Origin: Candidatus Dietzia intestinipullorum
GTDB lineage: Bacteria; Actinomycetota; Actinomycetes; Mycobacteriales; Mycobacteriaceae
Direction: 5' to 3'
Assembly: GCA_019119635.1 (NCBI GenBank)
Contig: DWWP01000027.1
Location: forward strand, 1-50,792
Length of the DNA: 50,792 bases
The notes beneath the pieces are model-generated. The model was not told the origin of the DNA and made no database searches. It was given only the letters and a program-made list of their open reading frames with translations. A program made the position numbers and the translations under genes. This document shows positions 1 through 7,233 of this stretch, one piece after another. Within the stretch, counting starts at the first letter, position 1, and every line of letters begins with the position of its first letter.

Positions 1-1356
1 CGCGATGAGGCCGCGGGGCCGGTGTTCGTGATCCAGGAGCACCACGCCCGCCGCCTCCACTACGACTTCCGCCTGGAACACGACGGCGTCCTGGTCTCGT
101 GGGCCGTGCCCAAGAACCTGCCGACCGAGCCGCGCGACCGGCGGCTCGCCGTGCACACGGAGGATCACCCACTGGGGTACGAGACGTTCGAGGGTCGCAT
201 CCCGCGCGGCGAATACGGCGCCGGGACCGTGAGCGTCTGGGACCACGGGGTGTATGAGTGCGAGAAGTGGCACGACGACGAGGTGATCGTGTGGCTCAGC
301 GGTGAGCAGGTCTCCGGCCGTTACGTCCTGGTGCGGACGAACGCCGAGAAGAACCAGTGGATCGTGCAGTACATGCTCGATCAGTCCCGGGGTGAGGCGC
401 AGTCGCAGGACCGACCGGCCGCTCCCCCGCTGCCCATGATCCCGACGGCCGGCACGGTCACCACCCTGACGGACGAGAAATGGGCTTTCGAGGGCAAGTG
501 GGACGGCTACCGGGTGACCGCGTCGACCGACGGCGCGCAGACCAGGCTGGTGAGCAGGAACGGCAAGGACATGACGTGGCTGTCCGACGGGTTCCCCGGT
601 CTGGCCGAGGCGCTGGAGGCCCCGGCGGTGCTCGACGGGGAGCTCGTGGTGCCGGACGAGGCCGGTGTGCCCGACTTCGCGTCCCTGGCCAAGCAGGCCG
701 CCGCCGAGGGCAAGGAGCGCTCGGTGAGCCCGGTGGAGCTGTTCGTGTTCGACATCCTCGAATTGGACGAAGTCGGGCTGCGGAACGAGCGGTGGGAGCG
801 TCGTCGTGAGGTGCTGGAGCTGCTCGCTCCGCGATTGCGGGAGGTGGAGCGCGTGCATGTTCCGGCGGTGCTCGAGGGGCCCGGCGATCGTGCGCTCGCC
901 CGGGCCGAGGACGCCGGATGGGAAGGCGTGGTGGCCAAGCGGAGGGACTCGCGCTACCACTCGGGGCGGCGCTCCACGGCGTGGATCAAAGAGAAGCTGC
1001 TCACGACCACCGACGCGGTGGTGGGGGGATGGCGGCCCGGCAAGGGCGGACGGTCGGGCTCGCTCGGATCGCTGCTGCTGGGTGTTCCCGCCGAGACCGG
1101 CCTGACCTACATCGGGCGCGTGGGCACCGGCTTCACCGACAAGCAGCGCGAGGCGATCCTCGACGAGCTCTCGCGCCTGCACCGCAAGTCCAGCCCATTC
1201 GTGGAGGACCTGCCCGGCGAGGCCCGCCGCGACGCACGCTGGGTGCTGCCCGAGCTCGTGGTGGAGGTGCGCCACCAGGGGTTCACCGACGACGGCGTGA
1301 TGCGCCAGCCCATCTGGCGGGACGTGCGGAGGGACAAGCTGCCGGGGGATGTGTGA
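1..1356 (+). CDS. ligD: DNA ligase D, 3' part (phosphoesterase + ATP-dependent ligase domains), 5' end outside window
   Basis: The frame is open from base 1, so the gene begins upstream. The visible part opens with the LigD 3'-phosphoesterase signature (HHARRLHYDFRLE), followed by an ATP-dependent DNA ligase core. The nucleotidyl-accepting lysine lies in EGKWDGYRV (Lys codon 496-498), motif III is DGELVV, motif IV is EGVVAKR and motif V is WIKEK. The OB-fold region runs to the stop. LigD works with Ku in non-homologous end joining, trimming 3' ends and sealing double-strand breaks. Whether a polymerase domain precedes the visible part, as in mycobacterial LigD, cannot be seen. The family call is very secure; only the 5' boundary is unknown. 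Confidence 0.93.
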   Translation, partial: RDEAAGPVFVIQEHHARRLHYDFRLEHDGVLVSWAVPKNLPTEPRDRRLAVHTEDHPLGYETFEGRIPRGEYGAGTVSVWDHGVYECEKWHDDEVIVWLSGEQVSGRYVLVRTNAEKNQWIVQYMLDQSRGEAQSQDRPAAPPLPMIPTAGTVTTLTDEKWAFEGKWDGYRVTASTDGAQTRLVSRNGKDMTWLSDGFPGLAEALEAPAVLDGELVVPDEAGVPDFASLAKQAAAEGKERSVSPVELFVFDILELDEVGLRNERWERRREVLELLAPRLREVERVHVPAVLEGPGDRALARAEDAGWEGVVAKRRDSRYHSGRRSTAWIKEKLLTTTDAVVGGWRPGKGGRSGSLGSLLLGVPAETGLTYIGRVGTGFTDKQREAILDELSRLHRKSSPFVEDLPGEARRDARWVLPELVVEVRHQGFTDDGVMRQPIWRDVRRDKLPGDV

Positions 1357-1400
1357 CGAGGGGCCGCCGGGCGATCATCCCCCGCCCTCGCCTGTCAGGT

Positions 1401-1670
1401 TCAGGCGGCCACCAGGACCTCGGCCTCCAATCGTGCGTAGCCGCCCTCCGTGCCGTCGGTCATGCCGGTGCCGAGGATCATGTCGCGCTGCTCCCGGTTC
1501 TCGTAGGTGATGACCAGCACGAGTAGCGTTCCGCCGTCGGCAGGGGTGAGCGTCTGCACGTTGTGCGAGGGCGGACCGTCGACGTCTTCCATCGTCTCGA
1601 GAAAGACCTCCCGGTGTGGCGGCTCGGATTCCAGGAGTCCCCGGTGCGTTATGCGGTGCGGGCGGGCTGG
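1401..1670 (-). pseudogene. C-terminal remnant of an SRPBCC/AHSA1-family protein
   Basis: The minus-strand frame ending at the stop 1401-1403 reads like the last third of an AHSA1/SRPBCC protein: a PPHREVFLETMEDVDGPPSH stretch, a DGGTLLVLVITY strand, then RDMILGTGMTDGTEGGYARL. The family-like residues continue upstream of the only ATG (1592) to about 1640. The frame is closed by an in-frame stop at 1671-1673, so no start and no N-terminal two thirds are present. This looks like a truncated relic, not a 63-residue gene. The next intact gene on the plus strand appears to belong to a related fold class. Confidence 0.6.
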
Positions 1671-1764
1671 TCAACAGCCGGAGACACACTTCCGCCCTGA
1701 AGACGAGCGACCGCACTGCCGCGAATCGACGAGCGGGGGGCTGCTCGTGCGGCAGACTCGGGCC

Positions 1765-2310
1765 ATGGTCACGCCGTCGAACACCGCAGGCATCGCCACC
1801 GCGACCGGACGTCAGTGGGCGGAATGGGTGCAGATACTCGACGCCGCCGGAGCGCGTGAGAGGAACCACACCGCGATCGCCGAACTGGCGCTCGAGCACA
1901 TGCCCGCGTCCGTCGGGCAACGCGAGTGGTGGGCGCAGGGGACTGCGGTCGCCTACGAACAGCAGGTCGGTCTTCGCGTCCCGGGCCAGAGCTGCGATGG
2001 GGACTTTCACCTCACCGCCTCGCGCACCGTGCCGGGCGACAAGGACTCAGCGCTGACGGCGTGGCTGGCAGTGGTGGACTCTCACGACGAGTTCGGCGGA
2101 GTCCCGGTCGAGTCGCAGGCCGCGACGTCGAGCACTGACAAGTGGCGCTACTGGCGCGTCCCGCTCGCCGACGGCACCCGCGTAGCCGTGAACTTCAGCG
2201 ACACGAGAGGCGGCAAGTCGAGAGTGGGCGTCAATCACACCAAGCTCGACTCCGCCGAGGCCATCGAGTACTGGCGACCGATCTGGAAGAAGCTACTCGA
2301 GCAACTGTGA
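1765..2310 (+). CDS. DUF4287/SRPBCC-like conserved protein
   Basis: 181 residues. The N-terminus has the DUF4287-type pattern (ATGRQWAEWVQILDAAGA, then HTAIAELALEHMP and WWAQGTAVAYEQQVGLRVPG). The C-terminal half resembles an AHSA1-like fold (ASRTV, KWRYWRVPLADGTRVAVNF, ending EYWRPIWKKLLEQL). No catalytic residues are assigned for this family and the biochemical role is unknown. The frame stays open upstream to 1507, but that stretch lies antisense to the SRPBCC remnant and looks non-coding. The ATG at 1765 is chosen because family similarity begins just after it. No strong Shine-Dalgarno sequence is visible. Confidence 0.75.
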   Translation: MVTPSNTAGIATATGRQWAEWVQILDAAGARERNHTAIAELALEHMPASVGQREWWAQGTAVAYEQQVGLRVPGQSCDGDFHLTASRTVPGDKDSALTAWLAVVDSHDEFGGVPVESQAATSSTDKWRYWRVPLADGTRVAVNFSDTRGGKSRVGVNHTKLDSAEAIEYWRPIWKKLLEQL

Positions 2311-2376
2311 ACCGAGCAGGCTCCCGAGTCGGCGCACAGCCGTCCTGCGCGCCGATATGCACAGGACCGGCGCAAA

Positions 2377-2436
2377 CGCAGGCGGTTGCTGCAGCCACAC
2401 GCGTAGCAACGTGGACTTCTACAGCAACCGCCTGCG
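2377..2436. repeat. 14-bp perfect inverted repeat between convergent genes (possible bidirectional terminator)
   Basis: CGCAGGCGGTTGCT at 2377-2390 is matched by its exact complement at 2423-2436, with 32 bases between. A second pairing inside the loop (GTTGCT 2385-2390 with AGCAAC 2405-2410) competes with the outer stem. It sits between the stop of the DUF4287-like gene (2310) and the stop of ccsB (2492), where a two-way terminator would be useful. There is no U-tract. Confidence 0.45.
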
Positions 2437-2491
2437 GGTGTGGTGCCGCCTGCGGATGCGGGCGGGAGGGCCGTGCGCAGCTGCGCCGCCG

Positions 2492-3490
2492 TCAGTTCAG
2501 ACCTGCGTAGGAGTGCAGTCCGGAGATCACGATGTTGATGAAGAACAGGTTGAAGATCAGCACCAGGAACCCGGCGATGTTGATCCACGACGCCCGCTTG
2601 GGGCCCCACCCGGACGTCGCGCGCGCGTGGAGGTACACGGCGTAGAGGACCCACGAGATGAACGAGACGGTCTCCTTGGGATCCCAACCCCAGAAACGGC
2701 CCCAGGCGCTCTCCGCCCAGACGGCGCCCAGGATGATGCCCACGCTGAAGATCGGGAATGCGATCACCGCCGTGCGGTACGCCAGTCGGTCGAGGGTGTC
2801 CGCCTGAGGCAGCGGGCGGGCCAGGCCGGCCGCCCAGCCCTTCTCCTCGCCCTGCGGCTGCCACACCCGGATCAGATGCAGGACCGAGGCGACACCGGAG
2901 ACCAGGAAGATGCCGGAGCCCAGCGACACGATCGACACGTGGATCGGGAACCAGAACGACTGCAGCGCGGGGACGACCGGAGCGGCCTCCGAGTACAGGT
3001 GGGTGCCGCCGAAGTACAGCAGGAGCAGCACCGGCACCAGCACGAACGGCCACGCCACCTGGAAGGCGGGCTTACGCAGGAAGACCAGGGCGGCGACCAC
3101 GCCGAGCGCACACGTCACCGAGATGAACTCGTACATGTTGCCCCACGGGAAGCGGCCGATCGCCAACGCGCGAACCACCAGCGACCCCACGTGGAAGACG
3201 AAGGCCAGGCACACGAAGAGCTGCGTGATCCGCGCCCACCCGGCACCACGCGTCGAGGAGGTCTCCTCGTCGCCGGTGTCGGTGATCGACGACGACTCGG
3301 TGAGCCCTTCGCCGTCCGTGGCGACGAGCTCGCGCGTGGCGGTCTTCTGCACACGGAACCCCGCGTAGTAGACGACCGACGCCAGCAGCGCCAGTGCGTA
3401 CAGCCCGAACGCGGTGCGGTAGGCGAGGTCGCTGTAGTTGGCGAGGTTCTCGTCGACGGGTAAGCCCTGGGCCAGGATCGCTGTGATCAC
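2492..3490 (-). CDS. ccsB: Cytochrome c biogenesis protein CcsB/CcsA (heme handling, system II)
   Basis: 332 residues with about eight membrane segments. It carries the tryptophan-rich heme-binding signature of the family (WGRFWGWDPKE, near residue 275) and conserved histidines in neighbouring helices (FPIHVSIVSLG; YLHARATSG). With ResB it forms the membrane complex that carries heme outward and ligates it to CXXCH motifs of apocytochromes c. The GTG start at 3490 overlaps the resB stop by four bases (GTGA), implying translational coupling. Equivalent to Rv0529 in M. tuberculosis by order. It is the last gene of the resB-ccsB pair. Confidence 0.93.
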   Translation of the reverse strand: MITAILAQGLPVDENLANYSDLAYRTAFGLYALALLASVVYYAGFRVQKTATRELVATDGEGLTESSSITDTGDEETSSTRGAGWARITQLFVCLAFVFHVGSLVVRALAIGRFPWGNMYEFISVTCALGVVAALVFLRKPAFQVAWPFVLVPVLLLLYFGGTHLYSEAAPVVPALQSFWFPIHVSIVSLGSGIFLVSGVASVLHLIRVWQPQGEEKGWAAGLARPLPQADTLDRLAYRTAVIAFPIFSVGIILGAVWAESAWGRFWGWDPKETVSFISWVLYAVYLHARATSGWGPKRASWINIAGFLVLIFNLFFINIVISGLHSYAGLN

Positions 3491-5160
3491 CGGGTGTCGT
3501 CCTTCCTGGAAGTGTCATCGGCGGTGCCGTGACTGGATGCAGTGTCGCCCTTGTCTGCGGGTCCGGGCAACACGGGTGTGGCGGTGGCGACCTTCACGAG
3601 CTTGTCACGCAGCTCGTCGAACTCGCGCCCCCAGCCCGACCTGTCGGTCTTGGCCAGGCCTCCGAGGTCGACCCGCGTCACCTGGTCGTCGTCGGTGGTG
3701 ACCCGGGCCCAGATACGACGACGACGGATCATCAGACTCAGGACCAGCCCGCCCATCATCACCACCGCGGACACGCCGACCCAGATCTGCGTGGGATCGT
3801 CGGAGACCTGGATGTTGATGAACTCGTCGGCGCCGTCGAAGCGGACCTCCGTGCCGTCGGGCAGGGTCGTGGATTCGCCCGGCTCGAGATTGACGCGTGC
3901 CTCCCGCTCCATGGCGCCCGACTCGATGAGTGACTGGTCGAGCGAGAAGATGTTCTGGGGCCGGCCGGAATCCAGGCCGACGTCGCCCTGGTAGACGTCG
4001 ATCGCGACCGCCGGGTCGTCCATGCGCGGGAAGCGCGAACTCAGGATGGTGCCGTCGAACTCCGCGGTGGGGGCGAACAGTCCCTGGATGGCGACCTGGT
4101 TCTGCCGTCGTTCCGCCAGCTCCGGGTACATGCCGGCGGGCGGATCGAAGCGGAGCATGCCCGAGGACAGGAACGTCATCAGGTCCGTCGGCTCCCAGTG
4201 CTGCGTGTCGGTGCGGGTCTCGCCGTTGGGGAACGTCACCGTGAACGTGGGCGCATATCCGTGCCCCTGCAGGTAGACGCGGGTACCGCTCATCCGCAGG
4301 GGATGGTTGACGCGCATCTCGTAGGGCTCCCACGACTCGGGGTCGGTGGTCGTCACCTCCTCGCTGTACCGCACGTTGGAGGTGAACATCTCCGCCTGGC
4401 CGTTGGGCAGGTAGTCGGCGCGGAAGTCCTCGACGTCGATGCAGAACGGCTCCAGGTCCGTCCCGTCCACCAGCAGGCCCGCGCGGAACGAGTCGTACGC
4501 GCTGGGGGTGGTGTTGCAGAACGCGGGCGAGTCCTCGCTGGCGATCACCACCCGCATCCCCTCGGCGTACACGAACTTGCCGGCGGCAAAGAAGATGAGC
4601 AGCGCGAGCAGACCGAAGTGGAAGACGATGTTGCCCACCTCGCGCAGGTAGCCGCGCTCCGAGGAGAACTCGATGGCCCCCTTCACACGCCCGTCACCGT
4701 CGTTGCGGCGGACGCGGAAACCCTTGAGCGCGGCCTCCACCTGATCGGCCGCCTGCTCCGGCGTGGCCGAGGTGCGATACGTGGCGTGATGCGGCATCCG
4801 CGAGAGGTTGCGCGGCGTGACCGGCGGCGGGGTGCGCAGCTGCCTGACCAGCTCGAAGGACCGGGGCGTGAGGCAGCCGATCAGGGAGATGAACAGCAGC
4901 ACGTAGATCGCCGTGAACCACCAGCTGGAGAACACGTCGAACAGTTGCAGCGTGTCGTAGAACTCGCCCAGCCAGCCGTTCTCGGCGATGTACTCGTTGA
5001 CGTTGCCCTCGTTGAGATTGCGCTGCGGCAGGAGGGCCCCCGGGATCGCCGCAATCGCGAGGAGGAAGAGAAGGATCAGGGCCGTGCGCATCGCGGTGAG
5101 CGTGCGCCACGAGTTGCGGAGGAAGGCTCTGACTGAGGCGGTTCTCGACATGGGGTCCAT
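3487..5160 (-). CDS. resB: Cytochrome c biogenesis protein ResB/Ccs1
   Basis: 557 residues. Three N-terminal membrane segments (TALILLFLLAIAAIPGALLP; WWFTAIYVLLFISLIG; VGNIVFHFGLLALLIFF) are followed by a large extracytoplasmic domain and a last helix near residues 465-485. This is the standard ResB topology. The protein partners CcsB in system II cytochrome c maturation. It starts MDPMSRT; an ATG three codons further in is an alternative start. In M. tuberculosis the orthologue directly follows ccdA. Here a two-gene insert on the other strand separates them, so resB-ccsB needs its own promoter. Confidence 0.93.
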   Translation of the reverse strand: MDPMSRTASVRAFLRNSWRTLTAMRTALILLFLLAIAAIPGALLPQRNLNEGNVNEYIAENGWLGEFYDTLQLFDVFSSWWFTAIYVLLFISLIGCLTPRSFELVRQLRTPPPVTPRNLSRMPHHATYRTSATPEQAADQVEAALKGFRVRRNDGDGRVKGAIEFSSERGYLREVGNIVFHFGLLALLIFFAAGKFVYAEGMRVVIASEDSPAFCNTTPSAYDSFRAGLLVDGTDLEPFCIDVEDFRADYLPNGQAEMFTSNVRYSEEVTTTDPESWEPYEMRVNHPLRMSGTRVYLQGHGYAPTFTVTFPNGETRTDTQHWEPTDLMTFLSSGMLRFDPPAGMYPELAERRQNQVAIQGLFAPTAEFDGTILSSRFPRMDDPAVAIDVYQGDVGLDSGRPQNIFSLDQSLIESGAMEREARVNLEPGESTTLPDGTEVRFDGADEFINIQVSDDPTQIWVGVSAVVMMGGLVLSLMIRRRRIWARVTTDDDQVTRVDLGGLAKTDRSGWGREFDELRDKLVKVATATPVLPGPADKGDTASSHGTADDTSRKDDTR

Positions 5161-5237
5161 CTGAGGTTCGCGGCGCGTCTCCCCGGCCCGGACGCCTCGA
5201 GGGCGCCCGTGGGCCGGGGTGACGCCGGTTCCGTACC

Positions 5238-5243
5238 AGATTA
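5238..5243 (-). promoter_or_regulatory. Candidate -10 element for resB-ccsB
   Basis: TAATCT on the minus strand, about 78 bases upstream of the resB ATG, fits TANNNT. No convincing -35 element is seen. A promoter is expected here because the erm-SDR insert has cut resB off from the genes upstream. Confidence 0.35.
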
Positions 5244-5290
5244 GTCGGCACGACCTGAGCGATTTCTGAGGGTCGGCGCCGGTCGGTTGT

Positions 5291-5296
5291 TAGACT
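5291..5296 (+). promoter_or_regulatory. Candidate -10 element of the erm leader transcript
   Basis: TAGACT is followed by seven bases and an ATG at 5304, so transcription would begin at or next to that ATG. The same hexamer and spacing occur in front of the epimerase gene (23858-23863). There is no clear -35 hexamer, which would suit an activator-dependent promoter. Confidence 0.5.
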
Positions 5297-5303
5297 GCCA
5301 CCC

Positions 5304-5534
5304 ATGTGTTGCTGCGCCGCTCACACGATCATCCGGGGGCCGCCGCTTCTAGCGGCGGATCCTTACCTGTCGAAGGACGCATCCGCCGCCCCGCGGTCCA
5401 GCCGGGCGGTGCTCTCGCATGCCCGGACGCACGCACGACATCCGGAGCGTCTCTTCCCATGCCCACCTTCCGGGGCGGTCGTCACGAGCACGGCCAGAAC
5501 TTCCTCACCGACACCCGCACGATCGATTCGATAA
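5304..5534 (+). CDS. Possible leaderless upstream ORF with a poly-cysteine start (erm leader)
   Basis: A frame of 76 codons begins MCCCAAHTIIRG at the predicted transcription start. Three cysteine codons (TGT TGC TGC) come directly after ATG. It runs out of frame through the erm ribosome-binding site and 76 bases into erm. The product resembles no family and the later codons may matter only as ribosome traffic. Short leaderless ORFs starting with cysteine runs are known cysteine-responsive attenuators in mycobacteria. Whether this one is translated is inference. Confidence 0.35.
   Translation: MCCCAAHTIIRGPPLLAADPYLSKDASAAPRSSRAVLSHARTHARHPERLFPCPPSGAVVTSTARTSSPTPARSIR
5340..5478 (+). promoter_or_regulatory. 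Structured leader of erm with competing hairpins
   Basis: Segment 1 (CCGCCGCT, 5340-5347) pairs perfectly with segment 2 (AGCGGCGG, 5351-5358) around a three-base loop. Part of segment 2 (5352-5360) can instead pair over nine bases with segment 3 (ATCCGCCGC, 5381-5389). The overlapping CCGCCCCG (5386-5393) is complementary to CGGGGCGG at 5471-5478, just after the erm start codon. Mutually exclusive stems that can hide the start region are the hallmark of erm translational attenuators; the mechanism here is inferred. Confidence 0.4.
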
Positions 5535-6247
5535 TCAGTGCGGTCGCCGACACGACGGGGCCGATCATCGAGATCGGACCCGGTCACGGCAATCTCACCC
5601 GCCCATTACTAGAACTGGGCCGCCCGCTCACCGCGGTGGAGATCGACGGGCGGGCCATCGAGTACCTGCGCGCCTCCGTGCCCACCGGGGTCGAGCTGGT
5701 GCACGCCGACTTCGTGGACTGGCGCCTACCCGCCACCCCGCACGTGATCGTGGGCAACCTGCCCTTCCACCTCACCACCGCGATCCTCCGCAAGGTCCTG
5801 CACAGTCCGTCGTCGGAGGCAGCGGTCCTGGTGGTGCAGTGGGAGGTCGCCCGGCGGCGCGCCGGGGTGGGAGGCGCGACCATGATGACCGCCCAGTGGT
5901 GGCCGTGGATCGAGTTCACGCTCCACCGGCAGGTGCCCCGTCACGCCTTCGATCCGCGTCCCACGGTCGACGGGGGCCTGCTGGAGCTGACCCGCCGGGC
6001 CACTCCGCTCGTCGCGAGGAGGGAGAAAGGCGCGTACCGCGAGTTCGTCCACGCTGCGTTCGCCGGCAGGGGCCGCGGCATCGCGGCGATCCTGGCAGGC
6101 GCGGTGCCCCGATCGCGCGCGGGCGCGGTCCGCCCGGCCCTCACGCGCGCCGGGGTGCGACCGGACGCGCTGCCCCGGGACCTGACCGCGCAGCAGTGGG
6201 TCTTCCTGTTCGAGACCCTGGCACGGCGGCGGAACGTGCGCTCCTGA
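5459..6247 (+). CDS. erm: Erm-type 23S rRNA (adenine-N6) methyltransferase
   Basis: 262 residues. It would methylate A2058 of 23S rRNA and so block macrolides, lincosamides and streptogramin B. The N-terminus GRHEHGQNFLTD is characteristic of mycobacterial-type Erm. It is followed by SAM motif I (EIGPGHGNLT), motif II (VEID) and the catalytic motif IV NLPFHLTTAIL. The MQWEVARRRA-like segment (VVQWEVARRRAGVGG) and MMTAQWWPW are also typical of the Erm(38)/(39) group. The RsmA/KsgA paralogue normally has NLPYN/NIPY here, so Erm is preferred. The ATG at 5459 follows GGAG at 5444-5447. An in-frame GTG at 5306 would add 51 residues unlike any Erm. The gene sits on the opposite strand inside the cytochrome c biogenesis locus. 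Confidence 0.9.
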   Translation: MPTFRGGRHEHGQNFLTDTRTIDSIISAVADTTGPIIEIGPGHGNLTRPLLELGRPLTAVEIDGRAIEYLRASVPTGVELVHADFVDWRLPATPHVIVGNLPFHLTTAILRKVLHSPSSEAAVLVVQWEVARRRAGVGGATMMTAQWWPWIEFTLHRQVPRHAFDPRPTVDGGLLELTRRATPLVARREKGAYREFVHAAFAGRGRGIAAILAGAVPRSRAGAVRPALTRAGVRPDALPRDLTAQQWVFLFETLARRRNVRS

Positions 6248-6322
6248 TCACCCGACGGAGCCGTGCGCCTGTGCACAGCACGCGCGGGCGGGCTGAGCCG
6301 CCGGTTCGCCGGACGACGAACG

Positions 6323-6334
6323 AGAACACGTTCT
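6323..6334. promoter_or_regulatory. KstR-like operator (AGAACACGTTCT palindrome)
   Basis: A perfect 12-base palindrome, AGAAC-AC-GTTCT. With flanks it matches the mycobacterial KstR consensus TNNAACNNGTTNNA at all but the first position. It overlaps the -10 element of the following dehydrogenase gene, where a bound repressor would block transcription. KstR controls sterol catabolism; the assignment rests on motif similarity only. Confidence 0.5.
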
Positions 6335-6339
6335 AGTCT
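6334..6339 (+). promoter_or_regulatory. -10 element of the SDR gene (leaderless)
   Basis: TAGTCT ends six bases before the ATG at 6346 and overlaps the right arm of the AGAAC/GTTCT palindrome. Transcription would start on the A of the start codon. No purine-rich ribosome-binding site precedes the gene. Confidence 0.5.
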
Positions 6340-6345
6340 CAGGGT

Positions 6346-7185
6346 ATGGATATGCAGGAGAAATCAGTCCTCGTCACCGGCGGCGGCAGCGGAATCGGAG
6401 CAGGGATGGCCGAGGAGATGGCTCGCCGCGGAGCGCTCGTGACGATTGTCGGGCGGCGCGCCGACCGCCTGGACGAGGTGGCGGGACGCATCGGCGAGGA
6501 GACCGGCCGAGCCGGCACCGTCCACGCACACGTCGCCGACGTCACCGACGAAGACGCGGTGGCCGGGGCGGTCGGGGCCGCCATGGAGCACGGGGGCGGG
6601 CTCGACGGCGTGGTCGCCTGCGCCGGAGGAAGTGAGACCATCGGCCCGGTGACGCAGATGGACACCGGGGCATGGAAGCGGACGGTGGATCTCAACGTCA
6701 ACGGCATGATGTACACGCTCAAGCATTCGGCGAGGGCGCTGGTGGCCGCCGGAGGTGGGTCGTTCGTCGCGATCTCATCGATCGCCGCGAGCACGACGCA
6801 CCGATGGTTCGGCGCGTACGGGGTGACCAAGTCCGCGGTCGACCACCTCGTACGGCTGGGCGCGGACGAGCTGGGGCCGAGCAACGTGCGCGTCAACGGG
6901 ATCCGGCCCGGGCTGATAGAGACCGAGCTGGTCGAGCCGGTCCTGGGTGACCCGGCGCTCGCGGAGGACTACCGGGTCAACACGCCCCTGCCCCGGATCG
7001 GCAGGGTCGACGACATCACCCGACTCGCCGCATTCCTCCTCGGCGAAGGCTCCACATGGCTGACCGGACAGGTGATCAATGTCGACGGCGGACAGCAGCT
7101 GCGGCGGGGCCCCGATTTCTCCCCGATGCTCGAGCCACTGTTCGGCGAGGGGGGCCTGCGCGGGGTGGTGGACTCTCAGGACTGA
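6346..7185 (+). CDS. Short-chain dehydrogenase/reductase, possibly steroid or lipid related
   Basis: 279 residues of a classical SDR. The nucleotide-binding glycine motif TGGGSGIG is at residues 11-18, a GRRADR segment follows the second strand, CAGG stands in the NNAG position, the catalytic serine is in AISSIAAS and YGVTK is the YxxxK motif. VNVDGGQ-type residues (INVDGGQQL) close the fold. Substrate specificity cannot be read from sequence. The KstR-like operator over its promoter suggests induction by sterols or related lipids. It lies 98 bases after erm on the same strand, has its own promoter, and completes the insert that splits the ccs cluster. Confidence 0.85.
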   Translation: MDMQEKSVLVTGGGSGIGAGMAEEMARRGALVTIVGRRADRLDEVAGRIGEETGRAGTVHAHVADVTDEDAVAGAVGAAMEHGGGLDGVVACAGGSETIGPVTQMDTGAWKRTVDLNVNGMMYTLKHSARALVAAGGGSFVAISSIAASTTHRWFGAYGVTKSAVDHLVRLGADELGPSNVRVNGIRPGLIETELVEPVLGDPALAEDYRVNTPLPRIGRVDDITRLAAFLLGEGSTWLTGQVINVDGGQQLRRGPDFSPMLEPLFGEGGLRGVVDSQD

Positions 7186-7194
7186 CGCCGGTGC

Positions 7195-7226
7195 GCCTGC
7201 TCGGGCGGGAGTCCGATCGGGCAGGC
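7195..7226. terminator. Candidate two-way terminator between SDR and ccdA
   Basis: GCCTGC (7195-7200) and GCAGGC (7221-7226) form the outer stem, with TCGG/CCGA inside and a small bulge. It lies in the 48-base gap between two convergent stop codons. There is no U-tract. Confidence 0.35.
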
Positions 7227-7233
7227 GGCCGGG

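Noticed and set aside
1507-1764. N-terminal extension of the DUF4287-like protein
   Set aside because: It overlaps the SRPBCC relic on the other strand and has no family-like residues.
5306-5458. In-frame GTG extension of erm by 51 residues
   Set aside because: The added residues resemble no Erm N-terminus and are the leader read in another frame; Erm similarity begins right after ATG 5459, which has GGAG upstream.
5459-6247. Housekeeping RsmA/KsgA dimethyltransferase
   Set aside because: The HEHGQNFL start, NLPFHLTT motif and VVQWEVARRRA segment are Erm-like; KsgA is longer and usually lies by rpfB and ispE.
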